A program made the translations under genes and the position numbers. Source: Glycomyces paridis (lineage in GTDB: Bacteria; Actinomycetota; Actinomycetes; Mycobacteriales; Micromonosporaceae). Taken from it: DNA of 64,000 nt. Shown one piece after another: positions 46,630 through 54,866 of the stretch (positions within the stretch are counted from its first letter, which is position 1; the number at the start of each line of letters is the position of its first letter). Below the pieces are notes generated by a model. It was given only the letters and a program-made list of their open reading frames with translations, was not told where the DNA came from and did not search any database. Location of the stretch: positions 16,830-80,829 of the forward strand of contig NZ_STGX01000017.1 of assembly GCF_004912155.1 (NCBI RefSeq), read 5' to 3'.

Positions 46630-47052
46630 TCACTTCCGGGGTCGGTGGTTCGTGACCTTCTTGACCGTGCCGTCGGGGTTGTAGGCGGTCCACTCGCCGA
46701 TCTTCTTGTCGTGGTCGTAGTCGCCGCGGTCGATCGGGGTGCCGTCGGCGGTCCAGCGTTCCCAGCGGCCGTGGCGCTGCTCGCGCACGAAGCCGCCCTT
46801 CTGGAGCAGTCGGCCGTTCGCCCGCCACCAGGTCCATTCGCCGTGGACCAGGCCGTCGAGGAACGGGCCCTCGGAGCGCGGCCGCCCGTCGTCGGCGAAG
46901 TGGCGCCACACGCCCTGGCGCAGGCCGTGGACGTACTCGCCGGTCATGTAGCCGCCGCGGGCGTCGGCCTCGGACCACAGGCCGGACTTGTGCCCGTGCT
47001 CGTCGGCGGCGTTCGGCGCCTCCTCCGGTCTCGGCGCCTCCGGGTCGCCCAT
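46630..47052 (-). CDS. MORN-repeat (YwqK-like) protein
   Basis: A 140-residue cytoplasmic protein made of MORN_2 repeats about 23 residues long: GEYVHGLRQGVWRHFADDG, GPFLDGLVHGEWTWWRANG, GGFVREQRHGRWERWTADG and GDYDHDKKIGEWTAYNPDG. Such proteins are often labelled YwqK-family antitoxins, but no toxin gene (YwqJ-like deaminase) is adjacent, so that role is doubtful here. Start ATG 47052 has GGAGGGAG eight bases upstream; the frame open beyond is Arg-rich shadow. Role unknown. Confidence 0.85.
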   Translation of the reverse strand: MGDPEAPRPEEAPNAADEHGHKSGLWSEADARGGYMTGEYVHGLRQGVWRHFADDGRPRSEGPFLDGLVHGEWTWWRANGRLLQKGGFVREQRHGRWERWTADGTPIDRGDYDHDKKIGEWTAYNPDGTVKKVTNHRPRK

Positions 47053-47254
47053 CGCCCCGCTCCCTCCGTCGCGGGCCGCCAGCGCGCGGCCCTCTCCGGC
47101 CGAGCCTAGGCGCCGACGTGGGTCGGGTCGGCGGTTTGCGGCAGGTTCAATGACCCGAACCGGGTTCCGACACGGCGTCGCACTGGATCCGAACACGGCG
47201 CCTGCGGCACGCAGTCGGTCCGCGCCGGACCGGTCGCGACCCTCGGGGACCCGC

Positions 47255-48049
47255 CTACCGCCCCTGGAACGCCGTGCAGTGGACCGCCGTGGCGTCGTCG
47301 GTTGCGTACTCGCGCCGGGTCTCCTCGGCCCGCACGCGTTCGATGAGCGCCGCGGGTCCCGCCGTGTCGAGGACGGTCATCACCTCGGCCCAGTCGGCCA
47401 CCGCGAACGGCACCACGAGCCGGGCCGCGCCGTTGCTCAGCAGCGCCGCGCTCGCGACCTCCTGTGCCGCAGCCGAACCGGTGAACCCGTGCGCGGCGGC
47501 GACGGGATCGTCCTTGGCGACCCAGTACCCGCCGGGGGCGTTGCGGCAGGCCCGCATCTCGTCGAGGACCGCGCGGTACGCCTCGCCCCCTTCGGGGGCG
47601 GCGGCGAGCCGGCCTTCGAAGCGGCCCATGACCTCGGCTTCGCGCCGGTCCTCGGTCACGAGGAGCGAGCCGTCGCGCATTGCGAGGACCGCGCAGGCGT
47701 CGCCGAGCACGAGGTGCTCGACGCGGTCGGGTCCGGCGCGGAGGATCGCGACGGCCGCGAAGGGACTGCTGGCGTTCGTCACCTCGCACGAGTCGCGGTG
47801 AAGGTCGGTGATCGTGGTGATCGCGTCGGTCAGGATCGCGGCGAGCGGGCGCTCCGGCTCCTGCGGGAGCGCCGCGAGGAGGGCGCCGCCAAGGCGGTGC
47901 GCGTACCAGGCCACGCCGTGGCGGCACAGGTGCCCGGCGTTCGGCACGCCCGCGCCGTCCACGAGGACCGCGCCGTTCGGCACGACGCCCACGAAGTCCT
48001 CATTGGACCGCCCGGGGTGTCCGTCCAGGGTCGCCATCACCGCGCGCAT
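47255..48049 (-). CDS. PP2C-like phosphatase-family protein
   Basis: A 264-residue protein with a PP2C-like fold. Metal-binding candidates are Asp/Glu in RSNEDFVGVV and Asp in AVLVDGAGVP (canonical DGMGG is here DGAGV), plus LVLGDACAVL and YATDDATAV near the C-terminus. The pattern is that of divergent bacterial PP2C proteins without a sensor domain. Activity is plausible because the acidic residues remain. It follows a membrane protein gene after 12 bases on the same strand. Confidence 0.75.
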   Translation of the reverse strand: MRAVMATLDGHPGRSNEDFVGVVPNGAVLVDGAGVPNAGHLCRHGVAWYAHRLGGALLAALPQEPERPLAAILTDAITTITDLHRDSCEVTNASSPFAAVAILRAGPDRVEHLVLGDACAVLAMRDGSLLVTEDRREAEVMGRFEGRLAAAPEGGEAYRAVLDEMRACRNAPGGYWVAKDDPVAAAHGFTGSAAAQEVASAALLSNGAARLVVPFAVADWAEVMTVLDTAGPAALIERVRAEETRREYATDDATAVHCTAFQGR

Positions 48050-48061
48050 GGGGTGCTCCGT

Positions 48062-48595
48062 TCAGCGGGTGAGCGCGTCGACGAGGGCGACGAGCCCGGA
48101 GACGAGCAGGATCGGGCCCACGCTCGCGCCGACGACGGCGCTGACGGTGAGCGACTTCGCTCGCGCGACGAACACGGCGGCGACCGATGCGACGGTGACC
48201 AGGGCGGCCGTGACGTGCAGGGCCGGGGCCTGGAGTATCACCGCGAGCGGGAAGAAGTGCACGCCGACGACGAACGCGATCCACGCCGACATGAGGTGGG
48301 CCTTCTTGCGGATCGCGAGGAAGGCCGCGCCGAGTCCGGCCGCGGCGAACTCGATGCCGACGATCACGCCGAACTGCGGACCGGTCTCGGCGTCGATGAC
48401 CGAGCCGTCGGACCAGTGCCGCCACAGCAGCAGGCCGCCCGCGACCGCCGTGAGACCACTGAGGATCGATCCGATCCGCAAGGGCCACAGCCAGGACTGC
48501 GGCGGCTTCTCCTGCGCCCAGCCGAACCAGGTCATGGCGAAGAAGCCGAAGACGGCCGCGGTCCCTGCGGCGTCGCGTAGGAATTCAGGGCTCAC
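48062..48595 (-). CDS. Conserved-looking integral membrane protein
   Basis: 177 residues with five to six hydrophobic helices (for example ILSGLTAVAGGLLLW, AWIAFVVGVHFFPLAVIL and VVGASVGPILLVSGLVALVD). It starts VSPEFLRDAAGTAAVFGFFA. No family is recognised with certainty. GTG 48595 is the best start; the open frame upstream is not membrane-like. It is the first gene of a two-gene minus operon with the PP2C-like protein. Confidence 0.7.
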   Translation of the reverse strand: MSPEFLRDAAGTAAVFGFFAMTWFGWAQEKPPQSWLWPLRIGSILSGLTAVAGGLLLWRHWSDGSVIDAETGPQFGVIVGIEFAAAGLGAAFLAIRKKAHLMSAWIAFVVGVHFFPLAVILQAPALHVTAALVTVASVAAVFVARAKSLTVSAVVGASVGPILLVSGLVALVDALTR

Positions 48596-48813
48596 GTCAG
48601 GCGCCAATCCAGGGGTGGTGGTGGGGGAACGGCCGCGCGGCCGCGCCGTCGCCTGCCAGACTATCCGCCGCGGGGGCAACCCTTCCCGCAGGCCGCGGCG
48701 TCCTTCCCTTGACCGCGCCCGGGGCCGGCGAACCGGCCCCGACCGGCCGCGGCGGTGGATCCGCCCCGCCGCACCGGGTATGCTTGACAGCTCGCCGATG
48801 ATCGGAGCCTCCA

Positions 48814-49401
48814 TTGATCCGACCGCTGACCGGACTTCCCGACCCCGCGCCGCGGAGGTCCCTCGCGGCGACCTGGCTGGCTGCCGTCGTCGCCGGGGTG
48901 GCGCTGGTGTGCGCCGTCGCCGCCTGGCTCGCGGCCTCGCGGACCCGGGCCGACGCCGCGGCGCGGCTCATCGACCGCGACGACGACCTGGTCGAGTACC
49001 ACCTGCTGCGGCTCGAGGAACTCGTCCAGTTCCGCTTCCTCGACCTCGCGACGGCCTACCTCGCGATCGCGATCCTCTTCGCCGCCTTGGCCGTGGCGGT
49101 CCGCATCGGTCCACGATGGTCGGTCGTCCTCACCGGTTCGCTCAGCGCCGCAGGGGCGCTCATCATGGCCCGCGTCGGACTCGGACGCCTCCTCGACGGC
49201 CTGCCGCAGGTCGGCGGCTGGGGCCAGGACGAACTCGCGCCGCTGCTCACCGAGGCCGCGCCCTCCTGGTTCGGCACCGCCGCCCAGCTGCCGCTGCTCG
49301 CGACCTTCGCCGGACTGCCGCTCATCCTGGTGCTGCTGTTCAACGGCTACTTCCGCGCCCGCGCCGAACGCGGGACGAACGGTCCCGAACTGGGCTGGTG
49401 A
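48814..49401 (+). CDS. Membrane protein of unknown function
   Basis: 195 residues with four hydrophobic helices (about 18-41, 68-92, 97-118 and 148-172) and an acidic stretch (RLIDRDDDLVEYHLLRLEEL) between helices 1 and 2. TTG 48814 has GGAG about seven bases upstream, and TATGCT (48779-48784) is a plausible -10 box. No family recognised. Confidence 0.7.
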   Translation: MIRPLTGLPDPAPRRSLAATWLAAVVAGVALVCAVAAWLAASRTRADAAARLIDRDDDLVEYHLLRLEELVQFRFLDLATAYLAIAILFAALAVAVRIGPRWSVVLTGSLSAAGALIMARVGLGRLLDGLPQVGGWGQDELAPLLTEAAPSWFGTAAQLPLLATFAGLPLILVLLFNGYFRARAERGTNGPELGW

Positions 49402-49471
49402 CCCGAAAGCCCCTTGCGTCCCACGGCGCGCGTGCGTATCGTGCGTTCCGCCTGCGACGAAAGGAACGCCG

Positions 49472-50122
49472 ATGATCCCCGATCCGTCAGTGCTGCACCC
49501 TATGCCGGGATTCCCGCGCGTGGTCTTCCTCAAGCCGCTCATCGCCTCCGAGAAGATCGAGGTCGGCGACTACACGTACTACGACGACCCCGACGCCGCG
49601 ACGCGGTTCGAGGAGCGGAACGTCCTCTACTCCTACGGCCCCGAGAAGCTCGTCATCGGCAAGTACTGCGCGCTCGCGACCGGCACGAAGTTCCTCATGG
49701 CCGGCGCCGACCACCCCATGGTCGGCGTCTCCACCTTCCCGTTCGCGATCTTCGGCGGCGAGTGGGCCGAGCGCACCTTCGACATCGTCATGAACGTCGA
49801 CAGCCGCGGCGACACCGTCGTCGGCAACGACGTCTGGTTCGGCTACGACACGACGGTCATGCCCGGCATCCGCATCGGCGACGGCGCGATCATCGCCTCC
49901 GGCGCGGTCGTCACCGCCGACGTCGCGCCCTACACGATCGTCGGCGGCAACCCGGCCAAGCCGATCCGCTCCCGCTTCGACGAGGAGGGCGTCGAGCAGC
50001 TCCTGCGCGCCGCCTGGTGGGACTGGCCCGTCGAGCTCGTCACCGAGCACGCCCGCACCATCATGTCAGGCACCCCCGCCGACATCGCCGCGATCGCCGC
50101 CGAACACGGCCTCGAACGCTGA
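49472..50122 (+). CDS. Vat/CatB-like left-handed beta-helix acetyltransferase
   Basis: A 216-residue hexapeptide-repeat acetyltransferase of the xenobiotic group (streptogramin A or chloramphenicol acetyltransferase-like). Catalytic His lies in MAGADHPMVGVSTFPF near residue 82; repeats run through VVGNDVWFGYDTTVMPGIRI and GAIIASGAVVTADVAPYTIV, and the C-terminal WWDWP is typical. In soil actinobacteria many such proteins have no proven resistance role. It starts at ATG 49472 with GAAAGGAAC upstream and ends at a perfect 17-bp terminator. Confidence 0.9.
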   Translation: MIPDPSVLHPMPGFPRVVFLKPLIASEKIEVGDYTYYDDPDAATRFEERNVLYSYGPEKLVIGKYCALATGTKFLMAGADHPMVGVSTFPFAIFGGEWAERTFDIVMNVDSRGDTVVGNDVWFGYDTTVMPGIRIGDGAIIASGAVVTADVAPYTIVGGNPAKPIRSRFDEEGVEQLLRAAWWDWPVELVTEHARTIMSGTPADIAAIAAEHGLER

Positions 50123-50134
50123 ACCCCGAGACGA

Positions 50135-50172
50135 GAAGGGGCCCGCGCGGCAAACGCCGCGCGGGCCCCTTC
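50135..50172 (+). terminator. Strong terminator after acetyltransferase
   Basis: Perfect 17-bp stem (GAAGGGGCCCGCGCGGC with its complement, AAAC loop). It may also serve the convergent sod gene. Confidence 0.85.
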
Positions 50173-50325
50173 GCATTCTGCGGGCCGCTCTCTTTCGGGT
50201 GAACAATCGGCTCGCGCGGTCCGCCGGCGCCGATTCCTGTCGGACCCGGGTGGCACGCTGGCCCCTACAGTCGCTTCCCCTCTGGGTGGGTGGGGATTAG
50301 GGATGGCAGGAGCCGGTCGCGAGCC

Positions 50326-50934
50326 CTACTCGGCCTTGGCGATCGCAGCGGCGTAGCGCGCCGCCACGTCCTGCCAGTTCACGACCTCCCACATGGCCTT
50401 CACGAAGTCCGGGCGCACGTTCTTGTACTGGAGGTAGTACGCGTGCTCCCAGGCGTCGAAGGCCAGCAGCGGCACCGAGGTCTGCGCGACGTTCCCGTGG
50501 TGGTCGTACACCTGCTCCACGATGAGCCGCTTCGAAGTCGGCTCGAACGACAGCACGCCCCAGCCCGAACCCTGCACGAGCGTCGTCGCCGCCGAGAGCT
50601 GCCCGTGGAAGCCCTCGAACGACCCGAAGTACTCGCCGATCGCGTCGGCCAGATCGCCCTCGGGGCGCCCGCCGCCGTCCGGGCTCATGTTCTCCCAATA
50701 CAGGGAATGCAGCACGTGCCCCGAGACGTTGAACGCGAGCGTCTTCTCCAGACCCACGATCCCGCCGAAGTCGCCCTTGTCGCGCGCCTCGGCGATCCGC
50801 TCGATGGTGTCGTTGGCGCCCTTGACGTACGCCGCGTGGTGCTTGTCGTGGTGCAGTTCCAGGATGTGCCCGTTGATGTGCGGCTCCAGCGAGCCGTAGT
50901 CGTAAGGCAGATCGGGCAGCGTGTAGACGGTCAT
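50326..50934 (-). CDS. sod: Superoxide dismutase (Fe/Mn family)
   Basis: Dismutates superoxide in the cytoplasm. 202 residues. The four metal ligands are His in [12 protein letters not shown], His in [14 protein letters not shown], and Asp and His in [14 protein letters not shown]. Whether iron or manganese is used cannot be told with confidence; actinobacterial relatives with this motif set are Fe-type (SodF). Three tandem Nur-like boxes lie just upstream of its start, which fits the known repression of Fe-SOD by nickel-bound Nur in Streptomyces. Confidence 0.95.
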   Translation of the reverse strand: MTVYTLPDLPYDYGSLEPHINGHILELHHDKHHAAYVKGANDTIERIAEARDKGDFGGIVGLEKTLAFNVSGHVLHSLYWENMSPDGGGRPEGDLADAIGEYFGSFEGFHGQLSAATTLVQGSGWGVLSFEPTSKRLIVEQVYDHHGNVAQTSVPLLAFDAWEHAYYLQYKNVRPDFVKAMWEVVNWQDVAARYAAAIAKAE

Positions 50935-50953
50935 CTGACGCCTCTCTCACTTG

Positions 50954-51004
50954 TGGCAACACTTTTGCAACAGCAACGCTTCCACAACTGCAAGTGCTAT
51001 GCAA
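50954..51004 (-). promoter_or_regulatory. Three tandem Nur/Fur-like boxes upstream of sod
   Basis: On the minus strand three 17-base units lie end to end: TTGCATAGCACTTGCAG (51004-50988), TTGTGGAAGCGTTGCTG (50987-50971) and TTGCAAAAGTGTTGCCA (50970-50954). Each is TTGNNN-N5-TTGCNN; the known Nur box is TTGCAA-N5-TTGCAA. They end 19 bases before the start codon. Confidence 0.65.
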
Positions 51005-51088
51005 TAGAACGCGGCACGAGTCGCCCCGTGAGCCCCGTCGTCTTAAGACCGCCGACCCGGACCCGAACGCGCGCACCGCCTCCGCACC

Positions 51089-52204
51089 TCACCGCGACAG
51101 GCGCCGAATCCCCTCCACGATCCCCGGCAGCGCCTCCAGGAACCGCTCCACCTCCGCTTCCGTCGACTCCCGGTGCAGCGACACCCGCACGTTCCCGTGG
51201 CTCAGCACCCCCATCGCCTGGAGCACGTGCGAAGGCCGCAGCCGCGTCGAGGCGCACGCCGAACCCGACGACACCGCGAACCCCGCCCGGTTCAACTCCG
51301 TCAGCAGCACCTCCCCGTCCACCCCCAGGCACGAGAACGTCACGATGTGCGGCAGCCGGTCCACCGGATCGCCCGGCAGCTCCACCTCCGGCACCGTCTC
51401 GGCGATGTGCTCCCTGATCCGCGCCGTCAGCACCCGCATCCGCGCCGACAGCGCCTCCCGCTCCGCCACGACCGCCCGCAGCGACGCCGCCGCGGCGACC
51501 GCCGCCGGCACGTCCACCTCACCGACCGCCTCCCGCACCGAGGAGTCCTCGCCCGGGAACGGATTGCGCCAGCGCACCCCCCGGCGCACCACCAGCAGCC
51601 CCGTCCCGGACGGACCGCCCCACTTGCGGGCGCTGGCGGCCAGGACCGACCAGCCCTCGGGCACCGTCTCCCACGGCAGGCTCGCCGCCGCGTCGCACAC
51701 CAGTGGCACGCCGCCCGCGTTCGCGGCGATCGCCGAGATCGGCTGACGGGTCCCGACCTCGTGGTTGGCGCTCTGCACGACCAGTACCGAGGCGTCTTCC
51801 ACCCCGGCGAGCGGATCGGCGTCGACCCTCCCGGCGCGGTCCACCGGCGCCGTCACGACCGAGCCGCCGCGGGACGCGTGCCACTCGGCGGCGTGCAGCA
51901 CCGAGGAGTGCTCGACGGCGCTGTGGACCAGCGGACCGGGCGCGCTGCGGGCCGCGATCACGCCGAGTACCCCGGCGTGCACCGCCTGTGTCCCGCCCGA
52001 TGTGAAAACGACCTCATCGGGGTCGACGCCCAGCGAGGACGCCGCCGACTGACGGGCCGCCTCCAGCAGCATCCGCGACCGCCTGCCCAATGTGTACAGT
52101 CTCCCGGGCCCGGCCCAGCCCTCTGACAAAGCCGCAGCATAGGCGTCCCGCGCCGCCGGATGGGGCGGCTGCGCGGTGGCGCCGTCGAAGTAGGTCTCGC
52201 TCAC
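51089..52204 (-). CDS. Cysteine desulfurase (NifS/IscS-like)
   Basis: A 371-residue PLP enzyme that moves sulfur from cysteine to acceptors. PLP Lys is in SARKWGGPSGTG near residue 185, the conserved His in QSANHEVGTRQP, and the nucleophilic Cys in SSGSACASTRLRP. The N-terminus reads YFDGATAQPPHPAARDAY. The start is GTG 52204: TACATT (52216-52211) ends six bases upstream and TTGGGT fits as -35, so it is leaderless; the frame beyond is antisense to ctaC. It is divergent from ctaC, the common arrangement in relatives, and may feed ErpA or tRNA thiolation. Confidence 0.92.
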   Translation of the reverse strand: MSETYFDGATAQPPHPAARDAYAAALSEGWAGPGRLYTLGRRSRMLLEAARQSAASSLGVDPDEVVFTSGGTQAVHAGVLGVIAARSAPGPLVHSAVEHSSVLHAAEWHASRGGSVVTAPVDRAGRVDADPLAGVEDASVLVVQSANHEVGTRQPISAIAANAGGVPLVCDAAASLPWETVPEGWSVLAASARKWGGPSGTGLLVVRRGVRWRNPFPGEDSSVREAVGEVDVPAAVAAAASLRAVVAEREALSARMRVLTARIREHIAETVPEVELPGDPVDRLPHIVTFSCLGVDGEVLLTELNRAGFAVSSGSACASTRLRPSHVLQAMGVLSHGNVRVSLHRESTEAEVERFLEALPGIVEGIRRLSR

Positions 52205-52345
52205 CGACCCAATGTAGAAGACTTCCGGCGCCGAACCCAACCCCTTGCGCCCCGAGGCGCGGGCCAAGCAGTAGGCTCTTGCCGTCATGATCTGCGCCCT
52301 GCCGCCGGCCCGGCGGCGGACGCGGAGCCGAGCGCTGAGAAAGGC

Positions 52346-53266
52346 ATGAGACAGGTGGTCGGAAAACCGTCCCGAGTACGTCGCGGCCGAGCCCGCCGCA
52401 CGATAGGTCTCACCGGGATCGCCGCGCTGCTCCCCGTCGTCCTCGCGGGTTGCAGCCTTGACGACGCGTTCTACCTCGGCTGGCCCCGCACGCGCCCCAC
52501 GACCCAGTCCGAGCAGATGTTCGACCTGTGGATCGGCTCGACCGTGGCCGCGCTCGTCGTCGGCCTCATCGTCTGGGGCCTCACGTTCTGGTGCATCGCC
52601 GCCTACAAGAAGCGCGACACCGACACCGAGCTGCCCCGCCAGACCAAGTACAACCTGCCCGCGGAGCTGACCTTCACGGCCCTGCCGTTCGTGCTCATCG
52701 GCGTCCTCTTCTACTACACGGTCATCGTGCAGGACGAGGTCACCGAGATGAGCGACGACCCGTACGCGTGCACGCAGGTCACCGCGTTCAAGTGGAACTG
52801 GCAGTTCACGTACACCGACGCCGACTGCGAGCCCCTCACCGGCGCCGACGGCCGCCCCGTGACCGAGACCGGGAACTCCGAATACATCCCGATCATCGTG
52901 GTCCCCAACGAGGACGACGTCCGCTTCGAGGCCAACGCCGAGGACGTCATCCACTCCTTCTGGGTCCCCGACATGCTCTTCAAGCGCGACGTCATCCCCG
53001 GCGGCGAGGACCAGACCACCCGCTGGGAGGTCGACTTCAACACCGAGGGCACCTTCGTCGGCCGCTGCGCCGAACTCTGCGGCGCCTACCACGCCTTCAT
53101 GAACTTCGAGATGCGCGTGGTCAGCCCCGAGGACTACGAGACCTTCGTGAACGCCCGCGTCGAGGGCATGACCACGCCGGAGGCCCTCGAGCTCATCGGC
53201 CAGGACGCGTACGCGACCACGACGCATCCATTCGACACCGACCCGGCTTCGGGCGAAGCGAGCTAA
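52346..53266 (+). CDS. ctaC: Cytochrome c oxidase subunit II
   Basis: Receives electrons from cytochrome c through the CuA centre of the aa3 oxidase. 306 residues: signal with lipobox LAGC (Cys near 37), two helices (about 70-92 and 113-135), then a cupredoxin domain. CuA ligands: His in EDVIHSFWVPD, and Cys, Cys, His, Met in CAELCGAYHAFMNFEM. The N-terminus is basic before the signal. ATG 52346 is preceded closely by AAAGG; GTG 52355 is an alternative. ctaF follows after nine bases; subunit I (ctaD) is not here. Confidence 0.95.
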   Translation: MRQVVGKPSRVRRGRARRTIGLTGIAALLPVVLAGCSLDDAFYLGWPRTRPTTQSEQMFDLWIGSTVAALVVGLIVWGLTFWCIAAYKKRDTDTELPRQTKYNLPAELTFTALPFVLIGVLFYYTVIVQDEVTEMSDDPYACTQVTAFKWNWQFTYTDADCEPLTGADGRPVTETGNSEYIPIIVVPNEDDVRFEANAEDVIHSFWVPDMLFKRDVIPGGEDQTTRWEVDFNTEGTFVGRCAELCGAYHAFMNFEMRVVSPEDYETFVNARVEGMTTPEALELIGQDAYATTTHPFDTDPASGEAS

Positions 53267-53275
53267 GGGAGCGCC

Positions 53276-53722
53276 ATGAAGACTGAGAACCGGCTCTTCG
53301 CCATCGTGATGGTCTCGATGTTCATCTTCGCGGCCATCTACGCGTGGGTCACCAAGATCAACGACAACCCCGCCTACGGGATGCCCAACGAGATCGAACC
53401 GGTCGGCACCCTCGCCCTGATCTTCTCGGGCCTGCTGACCCTCATGGTCTGGCTGTTCTTCTGGTTCATCGCCCGGCGCATCGACCCGCGCCCCGAGGAC
53501 CGCGCCGACGGCGAGATCTCCGACGTCTCCGGCGAGGTCGGCTTCTTCAGCCCCGGCTCGTACTGGCCGCTGGGCCTGGCGCTGACCGCGGTCGTCTCCG
53601 GCATCGGCGTCGTCTTCTGGCTCCCCTGGCTCCTCATCGCCGGCGGCGTGGCCCTGCTGTTCGCCGTGGGCGGCTACCTCTTCGAGTACTACACGGGCAC
53701 GCGCAAGCTCGGCCCGCAGTAG
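53276..53722 (+). CDS. ctaF: Cytochrome c oxidase subunit IV (actinobacterial)
   Basis: A 148-residue, four-helix accessory subunit of the actinobacterial aa3 oxidase. It starts MKTENRLFAIVMVSMFIFAA and has the conserved GSYWPLGLALTAVVSGIGVV followed by LPWLL. GGGAG precedes the ATG. It is co-transcribed with ctaC and ends at a perfect 12-bp hairpin. The same ctaC-ctaF arrangement without ctaD is known in mycobacteria. Confidence 0.93.
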   Translation: MKTENRLFAIVMVSMFIFAAIYAWVTKINDNPAYGMPNEIEPVGTLALIFSGLLTLMVWLFFWFIARRIDPRPEDRADGEISDVSGEVGFFSPGSYWPLGLALTAVVSGIGVVFWLPWLLIAGGVALLFAVGGYLFEYYTGTRKLGPQ

Positions 53723-53732
53723 ACCGGCGACG

Positions 53733-53760
53733 AAGGCCCGGGGCGGGTGCCCCGGGCCTT
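53733..53760 (+). terminator. cta operon terminator
   Basis: Perfect 12-bp stem AAGGCCCGGGGC with its complement, GGGT loop, 10 bases after the stop. Confidence 0.8.
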
Positions 53761-53826
53761 TCGCGTGTCCGCCACCGTCCCAACGCCACTGCCGCCCCCC
53801 GCCGGACCGGTGGGTAGGGTATGCCG

Positions 53827-54354
53827 GTGACTCCCTCTGTGCAGCGCCGGAAGGCGCCGCTCCTGCGGCGCCTGGCCGGAACGGTGTTCTACAGCCTGCC
53901 GCACCCGATGCGGCGGCGCATCGTGCGGATCGCCACGCCCACCTACACGCTCGGCTCCGTGGTCCTGGTGACGGACGCCGACCGCGAGCGCCTCCTCATG
54001 CTCCGCCAGCCCCCAGGGCGCCGCTGGACCCTCCCCGCGGGCCTGCTGAACCGCCGCGAGCAGCCCATCGAAGGCGCCCGGCGCGAACTCGCCGAGGAGA
54101 CCGGCATCGAAGCCGACCTCGCCGAACTCGCCCCCGCCGACCCCAACGCCGTCGTCCACACCCACGGCCGCTGGGTCGACAACGTCTTCCGCCTCGTCCG
54201 CGACCCCGCGACCACCCAGATCATCGTCGACGGCCACGAAGTCTGGGACGCCGGCTGGCACCCCGTCGACGACCTCCCCGAAATGACCCGCGCCACCGCC
54301 AAGCTCCTGTCCCACTACGACCTCGGCCCCCTGGCGAACGAGCCCGAGGACTGA
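53827..54354 (+). CDS. Nudix hydrolase
   Basis: A 175-residue Nudix protein. The box GLLNRREQPIEGARRELAEE then TGI fits Gx5Ex7REUxEExGU exactly (about residues 73-95). A basic N-terminal extension of about 35 residues precedes it. The substrate (nucleoside diphosphate derivative) cannot be read. TAGGGT (53815-53820) is a -10 box; the in-frame ATG 53821 touches it directly, so I choose GTG 53827, six bases after the box, as a leaderless start. Confidence 0.9.
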   Translation: MTPSVQRRKAPLLRRLAGTVFYSLPHPMRRRIVRIATPTYTLGSVVLVTDADRERLLMLRQPPGRRWTLPAGLLNRREQPIEGARRELAEETGIEADLAELAPADPNAVVHTHGRWVDNVFRLVRDPATTQIIVDGHEVWDAGWHPVDDLPEMTRATAKLLSHYDLGPLANEPED

Positions 54355-54439
54355 GCCCCGACGGAGCAAAAGGGTGGGAACGCCGCCGACCGAAGGTCGA
54401 CGAGGCGTACGCGCCGAACCGGCGCCGCGATCGCGAAGT

Positions 54440-54841
54440 GGGGGACGAGACGGCCGGTACGCCGGGTTCTGTCGAGAGCGGTCATCCATCTAGGCGCGCC
54501 GTTGCCGACGTGCTCGAGCGGTCTACCCGCGAAGGTGCGCGCCGCGTCGCGGCGCGTGTCGGGCGGGCCGCCCTCGGACCTTCGCGCAGGGCCTCGCGGC
54601 CCCTCTTGACCTTGCTCCGGGTGGGGTTTACCGAGCCGCCGCCGTCACCGGCGGCGCTGGTGGTCTCTTACACCACCGTTTCACCCTTACCGGCCGAAGC
54701 CGGCGGTCTGTTCTCTGTGGCACTGTCCCGCGGGTCGCCCCGGGTCGCCGTTAGCGACCACCCTGCCCTGTGGAGCCCGGACGTTCCTCGCCAGTGAAGG
54801 TCACCCGTCACTGCCGCGACCGCCTGGCCATCTCGTCCCAG
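54440..54841 (-). ncRNA. rnpB: RNase P RNA (class A)
   Basis: RNA subunit of RNase P, which matures the 5' ends of tRNAs. Its conserved segments appear as complement on the plus strand: TTAGCGACCACCCTGCCC, GTGGAGCCCGGACGTTCCTC, CTTACACCACCGTTTCACCC, TCTGTTCTCTGTGGCACTGT and GCGGTCATCCATCTAGG. The P1 helix closes the ends: minus-strand 54839-54826 (GGGACGAGATGGCC) pairs with 54455-54442. The length of about 400 is normal. No coding frame here is real. It is divergent from the TauE/SafE permease and convergent with the Nudix gene. Ends are approximate to a few bases. Confidence 0.95.
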
Positions 54842-54866
54842 CGGTAAAGCGTACGCTGCCGGAGCC

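Noticed and set aside
51089-53227. 712-codon minus-strand frame as one large desulfurase fusion
   Set aside because: The N-terminal half is antisense to ctaC; homology and the promoter place the start at 52204.
53821-53826. ATG 53821 as Nudix start
   Set aside because: It directly abuts the -10 box TAGGGT; GTG 53827 has the 6-base spacing seen at other leaderless genes.
54438-54797. 119-codon plus-strand open frame
   Set aside because: Lies wholly within RNase P RNA; the sequence is explained by conserved rnpB elements on the minus strand.
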